A DNA stretch of 64,000 nt from Oenanthe sinensis (GCA_028671895.1 CM053809.1:30479501-30543500); one strand, 5' to 3'; shown: positions 35,887 to 49,740, counted from the stretch's first letter. Translations and numbers: made by a program. The notes: generated by a model from the sequence alone, not told the origin.

Positions 35887-37708
35887 ATGGTGAACAGAAT
35901 TTGTAAGGTACATTGTTTAAAAATCAGGAATTTATCAGCGGCATCCAATGCTATATATTTGCATGAAAACCCAATTCACTTATCACGTTTACAACATATC
36001 TTGCAAACATGTGCACAAAACAGAGCAATCACTCAAGGGATTGCTTGCCATGCTCAAGTCATCGAGTCTGGGTATCAAACAGACACATTAACTTCAAACA
36101 TGCTTATCAGTATGTATTCAAAATGTGGGTTTTAATTACGCCCGTCAGGTGTTTGATCAAATGCCTGAAAGAAGCCCTGTTTCTTGGAATACTATCATTG
36201 GGGCGTATACACAGAATGGGAATGAGAGTGAGGCTTTTAAACTTTTTACGCAGATGCAAAGGGAAGCAGCTAGCGAGTTCAGTGAGTTTACGGTTTCTAG
36301 TGTTCTTTGTGCTTGTGCTGCGAAATTTGCTGTGTTGGAGTGTAAGCAGTTGCATGCTTTTTCGCTTAAGGTGTCAATTGATTCGAATACATTTGTGGCT
36401 ACTGCTTTGGTTGATGTTTATGCTAAATGTAACTTGATTGAGGATTCTGTATTGTTTTTTGAGTTGATGTCTGAGAAGAGTGATGTTATGTGGAGTTCAA
36501 TGGTTGCGGGGTATGTGCAGAATGAGTTTTATGAAGAGGCGATATTGTTGTTTCACCGAGCACGAGTTACTGGCTTGGAACATAACCAGTATATATTTTC
36601 TTCTGTTATCTCTGCTTGTGCTGCTTTGGCTGCTTTAATTGAAGGAAACCAAGTGCATGCAGTGTTACATAAATCTGGTTATTATGCAAATGTTTTTGTA
36701 GTATCGTCTCTTGTAGACATGTATGCTAAATGTGGAAGCATAAGAGAAGCTTACTCTGTGTTTTGTACCGCAGAATTTAAGAATGTTGTTTTGTGGAATG
36801 CAATGATCTCTGGCTTCTCTAGGCACGCCTGCCCCATACAAGTTATGGTATTGTTTGAAAAAATGCAGCAGATGTGCTTACGTCCAAATGAAGTAACTTA
36901 TGTTTCAGTTTTATCTGCATGTGGGCATATGGGTATGGTTGAAAAAGGAAGGAAGTATTTTAAGATGATGTCAAAGGAACATAATGTTTCACCGAATGTT
37001 TATCACTATTCATGCATGGTTGATGTTCTTGGTCGGAAAGGATTGATTAATGAAGCAAAGGATCTGATAGACGACATGCCCTTTGATGCAACCGCTTCCA
37101 TGTGGGGTTCACTTTTAGCCTCCTGCCGAGTTTATGGGAATGTTGAGTTGGCAGAGGTTGCTGCAAAACAGTTATTCGAGATTGAACCTCACAATGCAGG
37201 CAACCATGTCTTACTTTCAAACATATATGCTGCAGATAAAAGGCGGGAAGAAGTTGCATCTGCAAGGAAGTTACTTAAAGACAGCGAAGCAAAGAAAGAA
37301 CGAGGTAAAAGCTGGATCGCATCCAAGGACAAGGTACACACGTTCATGGTTGGAGAAAGAAGCCACCCTAAAATTTCTGAGATTTATCGTAAATTAGAGG
37401 ATTTATTAGAGGAAATGAAGAAGCTTGGTTACAGAGGCGAGATTAAACACGACTTGCATAACGTAGAAGACTATAGGAAGGAGCAACTTTTATCGCACCA
37501 TAGTGAAAAGCTCGCTCTTGCGTTTGGGCTAATGTTCTTGCCTTCTTGTTCTCCAATAAGGATTATGAAAAATCTTAGAATTTGTGGAGACTGTCACCTT
37601 TTCATGAAGCTTGCATCAAGCATTACTGAAAGACAGATCATTGTTAGGGATAATAATCGGTTTCACCATTTTAGAAATGGAAGTTGTTCCTGCGGGGAGT
37701 TTTGGTAA
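35887..37708 (+). pseudogene. PPR-DYW protein (organellar C-to-U editing type), disrupted by a frameshift
   Basis: The N-terminal 82 codons (35887-36132) hold a presumed organelle-targeting peptide and the first PPR motifs, ending SNMLISMYSKCGF, then stop at TAA 36133-36135. The reading continues at once in the +1 frame with NYARQVFDQMPERSPVSWNT and stays open to 37708. The span is 1822 nt, one base more than a multiple of three, with a run of four T at 36130-36133 at the break. Downstream are several P-L-S type PPR motifs, E/E+ regions and a DYW deaminase domain with HSEKLA (zinc/catalytic HxE), CGDCH and the end GSCSCGEFW. The last three residues are EFW where DYW is usual. DYW proteins bind one organellar RNA site and deaminate a C. 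It may be a true recent pseudogene or an assembly error. It resembles Arabidopsis At5g04780 (recollection). Confidence 0.85.
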
Positions 37709-38054
37709 CTTCTAGTTTTACATCGACATTGTCAAATTATATACCTTTGGGGGTCTTTTTAAAATTTTACCTTGAAGGTGTTATAAAATATTTGAATTTA
37801 ATCGATAACTTATAAACTGAAAATTGTATATAATTTTCGACTATATCGAATTTAAGAAACTTTAAACACGATTAAATTTCGCATTATAAATAATATTTAT
37901 TTGAGAAATGTTAAAAAAGGTGTATTTAATATGGATAATAATAATTTTTAAATAATCAGAAAAGTGAAATTTAGCAAAAAAATGGTTTATAATAATAGGG
38001 ATATAAAATTATTATACGATAAGAGTGAGCAAGAGAGGGGCGGTGGATGAGAAA
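37709..38054. other. short spacer between PPR-DYW and PPR4
   Basis: AT-rich stretch of about 350 bases between two genes on the same strand. It must hold the end of the first and the promoter and leader of the second. Confidence 0.5.
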
Positions 38055-41000
38055 ATGGATAATATGTTTTCAATCTCCTCCTCCACCACACACTCCTGCT
38101 ACCACTACTCCCCTCACTCTTCCACCAAACAACACAACCGCATCGCCGCCGCAGTTTCAAACAATCTCCGCCGTCCTAATAATAATAGTAATCCCAAACC
38201 CATTAAAAGTAGTCCAAAACCTAAACCCTCTCAAAACCCACTCAAAACCCTAATTAACCCACCACCACCTAACAATAACACAACCACCATTACTAATCAC
38301 CTCTGGTTAACAAGTAAGCTCAATCCTCCTCCTTCTTCCCTGCCTTTACGTAATGTAGACGATGATTCTGATGGTGACGATGATCCTAAAATTGATGCTG
38401 AGAATTCGAATAATTCGAGTCGAAAAGAGGTTGAAGATGAGTTTAAGCAGCAAGGGAAGATATTTGTAGGCAATTTGCCAGCGTGGATTAAGAAAAATGA
38501 GTTTGCTGAGTATTTTAGACAATTTGGGCCTATTAAAAATGCTATCTTGATTAAAGGCTATAATGATACTGATAGGAACTTAGGGTTTGGGTTTGTTATA
38601 TATGGTGGGCAAAATGCTGCTGGTTCTGCGATCAAGGCGGTTGAGTTTGATGGTGTCGATTTTCATGGAAGGATATTGACTGTTAAGCTTGATGATGGGA
38701 GGAAAATGAAGGCCAGAGCGCACGAGAGGGATAGGTGGGTGGGAGGGGATGATGGAGTTGAGTTTAGGTCGAAGTGGCATCAAAATCGGGAGACTTCTAG
38801 GGTTGATTTTAAAAGAATTATTGAAACTCAGCCCGATAATTGGCAGGCTGTTGTCAAAGCTTTTGAGAGGATTGACAAGGTAGTATAAATTATTTTCTTG
38901 GAGTTGTTGCAATTTAATTGAAATATTGGGTTTTGCTGTAATTATGCTACTGTAAGTTTAGATTACATGTATCATGTATGTGTATGTTTTTGAAGTGAAG
39001 TTTTTTATACTAGTTTATTGTGTTCGAATACTAATTCCCGTGCTATATACACTTGTTCACTATATTTGTTAGAGAGGGCAGTGGTTCGTAAATGTACTGT
39101 GAAGTATGTTACAACTAGGATTAAAAAGATATGCAGGTTGTCTTGCATCATCTTGTTGTTAAAGCCAAATTTCAATCTAATATTACACTGTCATTCCACC
39201 TAGCTCCATTTATGGCCTTCCTCAATTTGTTTGTTTCTGATGTGGAATTGATAACCCAATTTGAGACCAAATGTGCCATCCTATTTATATTTATAACTCA
39301 CAAAAAAATTAGTACAAGTGCATGTTGCCTATTAATAGGAAATTTCATTTTGCACTCTGACACTGATACAAATATAACATACCCCTGAATTTTATGGACT
39401 CTTTTATTAAAATGCATGTTGCCTGTTAATAGGAAATTTCATTTTGCACTCTGACACTGATACAAATATAACATACCCCTGAATTTTATGGACTCTTTTA
39501 TTAAAATTTCTATATCTACTTAAAAAATACTTGATTGTAGCGCCCATGTTTGACATATCTGCTAACATTTGCATATGTCTTTCCAACATTGCCAATATCC
39601 TAAATATTACTTTTCAATTTTATCCTCTCCAAGTCATTTCTTGAAGGAAAGTTAATTTATATTTGCAACTCTAAAGCTTTTACTTTGTAGCCTTCCAGAA
39701 AAGAGTTTGGGTTGATGGTGAAATATTACGCAAGAAGAGGAGACATACATCGTGCACGTGAATCTTTTGAGAGCATGCGGGCTAGAGGAATAGAGCCGAA
39801 TTTATATGTATATACCAAGTAAAACCTCTGTTTCATATCACTGTTATTTACTTCTTTAAGAATAATTGTTTTGGTGGTAAGAGTTTAAGATAGTTGCTAT
39901 ATACACAATTTCTTGGGGGTGATATTCAAATTTAGTTTTTACTGCTAGTCTTCTCGTTAATATTAAGTTAGCACCGAGCTAAACACATCTATTTTGCGTT
40001 GTATGTTAAATATCTGAATTATGAACTTTATAGCAGAAAGTTTTTGGGTTATATGCAATTTGTTTCATAGTATGTAACTAGTTAGAATTAATATTAAAGA
40101 ATCTTTGTACAGGAGCCATTGTGCATATAAGTACTTAAAGTATGTATTTTGTAGTTGGCTAAAAGAGATTTGATTCGTGATTGTTTTATATTAAACTCAA
40201 TTATTTTATGCAGCCTAATACACGCTTATGCAGTAGGTAGAGACATGGAAGAAGCACTATCTTGTGTTAGAAAAATGAAGGATGAAGGAATTGAGATGAG
40301 TTTGGTTACTTACAGCATTCTGGTAGGAGGATTTGCTAGAGTCGGCAACACTGAGTAAGTAAAGCACTATGTAGAATTAAAAAATTTGGGGTGCTTCATA
40401 TTTAAAATCATGTCATTGTGCCTTAAAAGGGAAAGGGAGAATTTCAGACCAAGCAGTGATCTAATCATTTTTAAGAGCAAGTCCAACAGTGTCCTAGTTG
40501 ATTACCTATAAATATTATAAAATAATGTGTCTTAGTGATTTAGGTAACCACTGGGACATGTGAACTCCAACAATCATACTTATATGAGACTTAGGGCTGC
40601 TCATGGGTTGTAAAAATCGACCAAACCGAACCAACCCACTCTTATTTAGGCCGAACAAACCGAACCAACCAAACCCGAATTATGAATGGGTTATTTTTTT
40701 GTTAGGCCGAATAAGTTGGGCTGGTTTAGAGTTTAATAAATTTTAACTCTAACCCAACCCGTTTACATATAATGCATTTTAATTAAATATTTTCTGTAGA
40801 TTTTGTCCAGTTTTATACATTTTTTGCAGAAATTATTTTCTGCACTATGTAGATCTATGTAGATTCTGTCCAATTTATTTTATGCATTTTCTGCATATTT
40901 TTGCAGATTTTATGAATATTTTCTGCAATAAATATTTTAAACCGACTCAACCCTAAACCAACCCGAACCAAACCGAACTAATTGGGTTGGGTCGGAGTTG

Positions 41001-44000
41001 GGTTATATATTTTTTTCAATTAATGGGTTGAGTTTTTATAAAACCGAACTAATTGGGTTGGGTCGGAGTTGGGTCAAAAACGACCCAACCCTACCCATGT
41101 GCAGCCCTTATATCCATTACCTATTATTATAATAATAAAAAATTTAAAAACAAAAGGAGGGAAAAGTAAAAAAAAAGAGAGAAAAGATAAGGGAAAAAGG
41201 AGGGAAAGAATATTTTATTCTAAAAAAATGAAATAGGTAATGGTTTGGGATTACCTATTGATAGGTAACCAAAGCCATGTCCTAGTGATTTAGGTAATCA
41301 CTAGGACATTGTTGGAGCGCAATTTTTTGATATGTTACCTATTTTTCACCTTAGGACATCAAATAGGTACGCTCTTGGACTTGCTCTAACAATTTGTAAC
41401 ATGGGAGAGTGTATTCTGAAGAGCCATAATTTTTAAGTTATCTAGTGTGAACGACTCATTAAAGGGAAAGAGATAATGTCAGACCAAGCAGTGATATAGT
41501 CACTGACTTGGGCACTCTCTCTCTCTCTCTCTCCCCCTCCCGCTGACTGTCCGATATATGGTCCAAAATCCAAATGTTAAAATACAAACTGCAAAACTGT
41601 TTGTGAGAATTGATTTAGTTGAAGCAAATTTGTTTTTGAGGGTGCACTAGCTGGGAATATGGCAGACTATTAGCTGATATCAAAGATGGAATAGTTTCTT
41701 ACTTTTTTCTTGAGTGAGATGCTGAGATATCTGGTTACTGGTTAGTATAACTAAGATACCTCAGTAAGTAGTCAAAGTCAAATTAATGTTTGTTTCCCTA
41801 AAATTGCTATTGGTAACTAGTTCAGCAAAGTCCTTCAAGGTGATATTTTTAAATGTATAATGTCTGCATATATGAGAAGGCACACATTTTATTTTGTAGG
41901 GTAACATCTGAATTCTTCTTTTTTCTTTTCAGTGCTGCTGATGAATGGTTCAAGGAGGCAAAAGAGACTCAAAGACATTTGAATGCTATCATATACGGAA
42001 ACATAATATATGCTCACTGGTAGCTTTCTTTCCTTGGTATTGTTAATTTAGGTAAATGCATCAGGTACTAGATTCTGGACCATATGCTGATGGCGTGACA
42101 AATTATATTACAGTGTTTTTTATTTTTTTGAATAACCCATTCCAAAATTATCATATATGAGTCAGAGAGTCACCTTTTATAATGTGTTTTGGATTAGTGG
42201 AAGCGTGCTCATCTAGTTGCCTTGCTGGCATGTTGACTTCTGTAGTTGTGTTATATACAACTCAGTATATTTCTAAAAGATTGTAAAAGTTTAGTTACAC
42301 TTGCATCTAGATGAAACATATATTGATGCTTTTTGATGCTGTTAAGACTTTAGACATTAGTGAGACTTGGATGATATGAAATCATTGTAATTAGAGAGAT
42401 AAGACAGTTTTAGTAAAGGAGGCAACTAGGGTTTAGTTGTCTTAAGAGTATTCTGAGTTGGAGGTTTGTTGTAATTTTCATAATACAAAGCATGGAAATA
42501 GTTTCTCCTAAGATAGTTGTATTAGATCATTGTATTAGAGTATGTGACACAGGTTTGTTGTAATCTTCGTACTACTAATTAAGAAGATGGTTTCTTGTTT
42601 CATCTTCATATTGTTTAACTCTGCACTCAATAGAAATTTTCCTAAGTGATTGTATCATTAAGAATTTACTGGACTTCGTTTCATTACAGTTTCGAGTTGC
42701 TGTGATAAGATTTTTGTATGGTTTCTTCTCAATTGTATGTGGTTTATGTCAATTTTCTTATACCAAATAGGTGACATATTGACATTGTATGTCGACTTTT
42801 CTATACTTAGTTTTTTGTCTTTATTCACACAGTTTGACTCTTTTTCTGTGGCTGCCCCTGTGTTTGTATGTGTCAGTTATTAATCTATTATATTTTTAAC
42901 CTCATCCTTATGACAGCCAGAAATGCAATATGGAGTGCGCCGAATCCTTGGTGAGGGAGATGGAAGAAGAGGGTATTGATGTTCCAATAGACATATACCA
43001 CACTATGATGGATGGATATACAATAATTGGTAATGAAGAGAAATGTCTGATTGTGTTTGAGAGACTCAAGGTAAGAGTCTGATTGCTTGTTGTCTAGAGT
43101 TTTAATTTGCAATGCAGCTGTAGAATATCGAATCTCGACTTTTACCATTTTTAGTGATACAAAATATAACATGACTCAGATATTAAGTAAAATCCATCTT
43201 ATTAATATATGTGTTTGCGATATGTTGATCTGTAAGATATAGCTCACTATAGAAATTGCATATTGCTAAAATGAATATGACGAAAAAAATCAGAAAACTG
43301 GCAGTACAGGATCATCCAAGGAAAATATGAAGTTTTAGGATTAAAGACTACTTGTTAGTTTCTGGTAACTAATGTAACATGTTTTAAATCTGAGGTTGTA
43401 GTGTTATCCCTTGGTATATTTTAGTGGTTGTGGTTAAAAATTAGTCCATCTAATGGGAATGATGAATTGATATGTCTATTTTCTTTAAAAAAAATTAGCT
43501 ACATCTGCACATTCCAATATTCTTTTTAAGAACTATCTTGCTTCTCACTTGCATTCACAGATCAGTGAATATATTGTTACTGAATTGGACTTTCTAATAT
43601 TCCTAGAGTACTGCTGTCAGCTTATATGCCACACTACGTCTTTTACCCATTTTTTCCTCTGATATTGTACAAGCAGCCCAGAACAATAACTAAGAGCTTC
43701 TCTCTGGTTGATTCTTGCTGCACTAATATTTTCGACTTTAAGCTTTGAACATCAATTTAACCATGTTGAATATATAGTATAAATACGATGTTGAGCATTC
43801 AATGCTAAGTTATTTTTGCAGTTTGTGTTAGCACGTGGAATAAATGGATTACATTATAGTAACTAAATGAAATGTAATAGTTTTATACACAAAGCAACAG
43901 TTTGCTAGGTCAGATACATGACAAAAACAAATGACTCTCCATAGTAATAACTAGGAAGTACTTGAAAAATTCTGAATTGAATATTTCTCTGCAAATTGAT

Positions 44001-47000
44001 TGTCTGGCATTCTTTGCCTTTATTGTTTGACATTCAAGTACCCGAGGTGCTATCCTAGAAGCTATGCTAAAATCTATTTGAATATCTTAAGCTTGCTATA
44101 AAAGCTTATGGTTGATAGCAGTACTTAGTAATGTTTGTACTTTTTACTGTTAGGGGTACCAACATATATCTATTTCTGCAGGAATGTGGCTTCACACCTT
44201 CAGTAATCAGTTATGGATGCCTTGTTAATCTTTATACAAAGGTAAATTTCATCCTAAATTTTCCTTTCAAAATTTTGAAAGAACAAGGTAAATGCCTTAT
44301 TTTGGCATGTAAAACCTAATGTTGCTTCTGTTCCTTAGCTCTCTTTTTAATTCAATGGTTTCTTGATATATTTTTCTAATTTTTTATTCCTATTGGACAA
44401 CAGAAGCATTAGCTTAGAAAAGGGTGTGCATTGAAAATTTATGTAGATGACCCTGTTGTTCAATTTGTAACTATAAATGAAACCAGTAGCTTGTACAAGT
44501 GTTATTTAGCTTTCTGTAAACCATTCCTTATTTCTGAGTTGTTCAATTTTTATTTATTTGGGCATAAACCATTTCTCAATAAAGCACAACTATGTTGTCT
44601 TTTTAATTGAAGCAAACAGATTCTAAATTAACTTGATTTTGGGACATCCTGAATAGCAATGTTGCAGTTTTGAGGTGGATGGTATTTTACCTTAGCTTAT
44701 TCTTCCTCGTCCTCAGCATACATGCACATTTTTTTACATGATTATGTGTTCATTGATTTTTTTTAATGTTTTAACTTCTCAGCCTGTAGAAATAGAACTT
44801 GATATGCCAACTTGCATTAACTTCTCCAGATAGGAAAACTTTCTAAAGCTTTTGAGGTCAGCGAGATGATGAGATTGACTGGTGTAAAGCATAACATTAA
44901 GACCTATTCCATGTTGATCAACGGATTTATTAAAGTAAAGGACTGGGCAAATGTATTTGCTGTTTTTGAAGATGTGCTCGGAGATGGGTTAAAGCCAGAT
45001 GTTGTACTCTACAATAATATCATCAGGGCATTCTGTGGCATGGGCAAAATGGATCGTGCCATCCGCACTGTTGAACAAATGCAGAAAGAGAGGCATAGGC
45101 CAACATCACGGACATTTATGCCAATCATACATGGATTTGCAAGAGCTGGAGAGATGAGAAGAGCCCAGGAGATATTCAATATGATGAGAAGCAATGGATG
45201 CATTCCAACCGTCCACACTTTCAATGCTCTTGTTCTTGGTTTAGTTGAGAAGCACCAGGTAATTTTCTGCCTGGATTAGATTAAATTTAGGTATATTAAA
45301 TGTTTCCCTCCTATCTTTTAAATTTCAACTATTACACATGATCCTGTAATTGTTGCAAGACATGCATGCCTAATTTTTTAGGGGCAGTAATTACCATAAG
45401 GAATTGTAGGTAGAATTGATTTCTGTTGATGTAACATTAGTGGGTGAAGCCAAATATCTACACTTATATCTAGAACCATGTGCCTTGAGTTGAGGATGTT
45501 GTGCTGATCAATGTTACATGATTCACAGTTCACCCTTATCCTGATTAACTTTGGAACAAGAATTAATCACCAAATCTGGCGACCCATATATCTTATTAAA
45601 AAAAAAAAAAGAGAACCCGATATCACGACCCCTAAAAAAGAAAAGAAAAAGTTTTGAGAATCAAATATTTGAGGCCAACAGCTTGAGAGCGGAGACATCA
45701 TATACATTTTAAGGATTAAAAAGCTATTAAAGGCGCCCTTGTCTCCAAATTGGGCGAGATATTGTTCCACTTGTACTCGTATCACGTACCTTCTGTGCAG
45801 TGCTGATCACTGATCATTATACTATGAAAACACGGTGAAGAATAATATATTCACTTAGCAAAAAGAGAGAGAATAATATACTCATATGTACTATCCCGTT
45901 GAAAGATATATTGTTGATGGGAAATGTTCAGAATCTTGGGCATAAATTGTGAATGTGATTCTTAAAGCTTTTGTATCTCTTTTGGTTTCAAATGCTACTT
46001 TATGGAATCATATATTTCAAACTTCGAGGGCCACTAAATTCGCCAATTACATTTTCTTTATGCAATGTGGTATTTGTATTTGCAGTATATACTTTTAGAC
46101 GACTTGTATATATATAAACCCTTTCTTGACATTTTCATTGGTCATCAGCATTTAATAGCAGTTGCACGGATTATTTTTGATGATCATCTGTAATATTTTC
46201 ATATATTTAGTCATTTGTTCCCACATCATTGAATTTTATCATACTCTCAATTCAAAAAAGTGTGTAATTCTATTTTATTGTATAATTCTTTGTTGCAAAT
46301 CAAACTACTTGACCAAAATAATTGTATAAGAAACACAATAGATAGTGAATACAGATCTTCTATTTAAGCAAGGAACATATATTACTGATATTGAATAAGA
46401 ATATTTCAATCCAAAATACGATTCACCACACTTCGAGGAGTGGTTAGGCCTCCACTGAGCAACAAACTAATCCACACACTACATGCCCTACTCCGCTCCT
46501 TCTCACCTCTTTTTATCCTCCTCACTAAAATTCCCAGTTTACCCCCTCTAGTAATATTTGTTATTACACACTTTCTACTGTCCCATCCCCTTTTTCATAT
46601 TTTTTACTGCTCCTCCTAGTGTATGTAAGCCATTTTGATTCCTTGCATTCTTATAGATGGATAGAGCAGTAGAAGTAGTAGATGAGATGGTTCTGGCAGG
46701 CATTAGTCCGAACGAGCATACATACACAACGATTATGCATGGTTATGCTTCAGCTGGTGACACTGGAAGAGCCTTTGAATACTTCACAAAACTTAAAGAT
46801 GAGGGGCTACAGCTTGATGTGTATACGTATGAGGCCTTGCTCAAGGCATGTTGCAAGTCAGGCAGGATGCAAAGTGCTTTAGCTGTAACGAAGGAAATGG
46901 CTGCTAAAAAAATCCCTAAAAACACCTTTGTCTACAACATACTAATAGATGGGTAATTCTCTTATAATTATTAATTGTTACTTCTTAAGAATTAGTGTGG

Positions 47001-48957
47001 TGACCTATGTTCTCTTGTAGATGGGCTCGAAGAGGTGATGTTTGGGAAGCATCTGATCTGATTCAACAGATGAAAGAAGAAGGGGTTCAACCAGATATCC
47101 ATACTTACACATCATTCATCAATGCTTGCTGCAAAGCAGGGGACATGCTGGTATACCTTTCATGATTGTTATTGGTTTACTCATTGACTACTATATGAAT
47201 TTTCCGTTCCTTTTGATTCTGTTGTGTTGGATCGTTTTTATTCTCATTCCTAGCCATTGTTTTGAAGTTTGACTTGGACTCAACTACTACTTTTGGAAAA
47301 GGGTGTTCTTGTATTCTTTTTTTGTTTGTTTGTTTTTCTTAACTGTCTTTATAAATATTATTGTTCGCATATAGATGTATAATACAAGTCTAAACGAGAT
47401 GTTATATATTGCTGTAAATAAGTTGTTGTCTCATGTTTGTTGTAATAAAATCTTCCAGGAGTGTAACGAAATTGGTACTTGGTACCATGTGCCTATTTTT
47501 TCTACTTCATCTAATAAAGAATGCCCTTCGTATTTTTTTTCCTCAAATGTCTTTATGAATATTACTGTTCTCAATATACAAATCTACAAGACTTGATTCT
47601 GTTCTATATTGCTGTAAAATAAATATTTGTTTCATGTTTATTATTATAAATTTATCCAGTAAAGAAGTCTAATTGGTTCCTGGTGCCTAGTTTCTGTGTA
47701 GGATTTTAGTATTGGACGTTAGAGTTTAAAAACAGTTCATATGATAGGACTTGAAGGCTAAGAATTGCTTAGGTATTGGCCGCTGCTTCAGTATTTTGTT
47801 CTGTATTGCTGTAACCTAAGTTGTTTTTACATGTTTGTTCTATTAAATTCATGTAGTAGGTAAGTCTAATTGGTTCTGTGTGACTAGATTTTGTTTAGGA
47901 TTTTATAGTTGGACGTCAAACACATTTCGTTGTCAAACACATTTCGTTCGATAGCACTTGAGAGTTAAGAGTTACGAGGGTATTGGCCATGCTGCGTTAG
48001 TATCTGCTATTTATGGTGTTGTAGAAAAATATATTATTTCAAGAGGGTAGATGGTGGAAATACTTCTCTAGTGTCATTCCAACTTAATTAGCCGCAGAAA
48101 GTCTCTAACATACTCTGTGAAAACCTTAATTCTGATAAATGTTTTACTAAATAGGAAGTCAACTCTCTTTTCTAGATTGACTGTAGATGTGGACAAAAGA
48201 TGATACTTCCATCTTTTATGGCCAAGGATTTGCAAATATTTCTTTCTTACCTATTTTATTTCTGCTTTGATGGTCCTCATTCCTTCAATATCATGTGATT
48301 TGTATATCGATAAATTAAATACATATTTCTTTTAATGTATAGATATTAGATTTTATCTAATTAAGTAGTTATCTTTTGTTGTGTTTGCAGCGAGCAACAA
48401 AAACAATGCACGAAATGGAAGTAGTAGGAGTGAAGCCGAATGTTCGAACCTATACCACATTGATACATGGATGGGCACGTGCTTCCCTTCCGGAGAAAGC
48501 TCTAAAATGCTTTGAAGAGATGAAGCTGGCTGGGTTAAATCCTGACAAAGCTGTATACCACTGTTTGATGACTTCGTTGCTGTCAAGGGCAACTGTTGCT
48601 GAAGAATACATGTACACGGGAATTGTTACCATTTGCAGTGAAATGGTACAGTTCGGGCTAACTGTTGACATGGGAACTGCAGTTCATTGGTCCAGACGTT
48701 TACGCAAGATTGAAAGCACTGGTGGAGAAATTACAGAAATTTTGCAGAAGACATTTCCGCCTGATTGGAACTTGCAGAGTAATTTTGATGCAATTTCTGA
48801 TATAGAGGATAATAGTGAAGATGATAATGGTGATGGCTATGACAATGGCAGTGACAACTCAGATCTATACTATGACACTGATATAGATGCCAATGATCAT
48901 CATCCTGGTCCTCTTAATAAAGTTCAACTCCGCAGTACAGACTTGAGTAGTTTATAG
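38055..48957 (+). CDS. PPR4: PPR4-type RRM + PPR protein (plastid rps12 trans-splicing), 10 exons
   Basis: Exons are 38055-38879, 39691-39818, 40214-40354, 41933-42019, 42917-43070, 44182-44241, 44830-45258, 46657-46952, 47021-47150 and 48391-48957. They join to 2817 nt, 938 residues (Arabidopsis PPR4 is about 950). The ATG at 38055 is the first in frame. The N-terminus is Ser/Pro/Asn-rich, fitting a plastid transit peptide. An RRM (about 134-210) has RNP2 KIFVGNLPAW and an RNP1-like LGFGFVIY. A long P-type PPR tract (about 277-830) follows, with clean 35-residue units such as IKTYSMLINGFIKVKDW and HTYTTIMHGYASAGD. The C-terminal tail is acidic (Asp/Asn-rich). The RRM+PPR arrangement is diagnostic. 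PPR4 binds rps12 intron 1 RNA and promotes its trans-splicing in chloroplasts (established in maize and Arabidopsis). Introns carry MITEs and a tandem duplication. Confidence 0.95.
39319..39506. repeat. 94-bp tandem duplication in PPR4 intron 1
   Basis: Copies 39319-39412 and 39413-39506, both beginning TGCATGTTGCCT, differ at one base that I can see (CCTATT against CCTGTT). A recent unequal exchange or replication slip would explain it. Confidence 0.95.
40474..41397. mobile_element. MITE in PPR4 intron 3, split by a second element
   Basis: Ends are AGAGCAAGTCCAACAGTGTC at the left and GCTCTTGGACTTGCTCT at the right, inverted. Words such as GTCCTAGTGATTTAGGTAA recur inside on both sides. The AGAGCAAGTCCAAC-type terminus is known from Tourist/Harbinger-like MITEs. 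TTA precedes the left end and TAA lies at or beside the right end, which would fit a three-base duplication, but the exact border is uncertain. Confidence 0.7.
40587..41108. mobile_element. inner nested element with AGGGCTGC-CATGGGT ends
   Basis: The left end AGGGCTGCTCATGGGTTGTA and the right end CCCTACCCATGTGCAGCCCT are inverted. Subterminal arrays of CCGAACCAACC and GGGTTGGGTCGG words lie inside. It interrupts the MITE at 40474-41397, so it inserted later. Its layout (word arrays near each end, AT-rich core) is like that of the element at 23958-24712. Confidence 0.65.
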
Positions 48958-49740
48958 CATTACGCTGATTCTCATAGTAACAACTGCTTGGACACGTCAA
49001 ATGAAGGTCATCACTTTCTCTTTTGTGATCGATGTCGTTCTTTTAGGTAGATGGATGACCCACTATGTGACTGCGCTAGAGCAATTATACCAGGTCCCAT
49101 TCTAAGGATAAAAAAGTTGGAGCCCAACAAAAAGATCTAGAATGTGAGACTTTGGAGTTGTGTGCACATGAAGTTTAAGGAGGCAGGTCTTCGCACGAAG
49201 TTCAAAAATAAGAAGCCTAGTAGCACCAAATCACTTGCTTTTCTAGTTGTGTCATGGAGTGCGGTTGTTTTGCACGCTATCTGCAAGACAGAAGATTTAG
49301 AGGAGATGTGAGGGGCTTAATTTGTAATTGTTTTCAGGTGAAATGAAGGTGAAAGAAGTTGTGTTGTGTACTGTTTTGATGCTATTGTAATTTAACTGTG
49401 AAATGAAGAAAAAGTTCTATCTCTCGGTTACGAAAAGAACAGATCTTCAATTGTTCTTTATTACTAGCTCCTCTCAACTTGCACTCTAATATCTTCAAAT
49501 CTTTACCAAATCGAATGAAAAAATTATTTCAAATATTTTAAAAATATTCTCGAAACATCATATATAAAATAAATGTATTTATGTTCCTACTAAATCATCA
49601 ATTTTAACGATTTGAGATTTTCAACACTGGCTCACCGTAATCCTAACATTTATAATTAAATAGTTAAAAAGAAATATGTGTAATGTATTATAAAATGGAA
49701 TAAAATAAGTGGAGGCGAATGGAATGAAAGAACATAAGAA
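48958..49740. other. spacer between PPR4 and Nudix gene
   Basis: PPR4 3' untranslated region and Nudix promoter region. No other gene is seen. Confidence 0.5.

Noticed and set aside
35887..36135. Reading the first 82 codons as a separate small gene
   Set aside because: It contains only the start of a PPR tract, and the continuation follows without a gap in the next frame, so a frameshift is the simpler view.
36009..36437. 142-codon frame overlapping the PPR-DYW gene
   Set aside because: A third-frame shadow. The PPR signatures lie in the two other frames.
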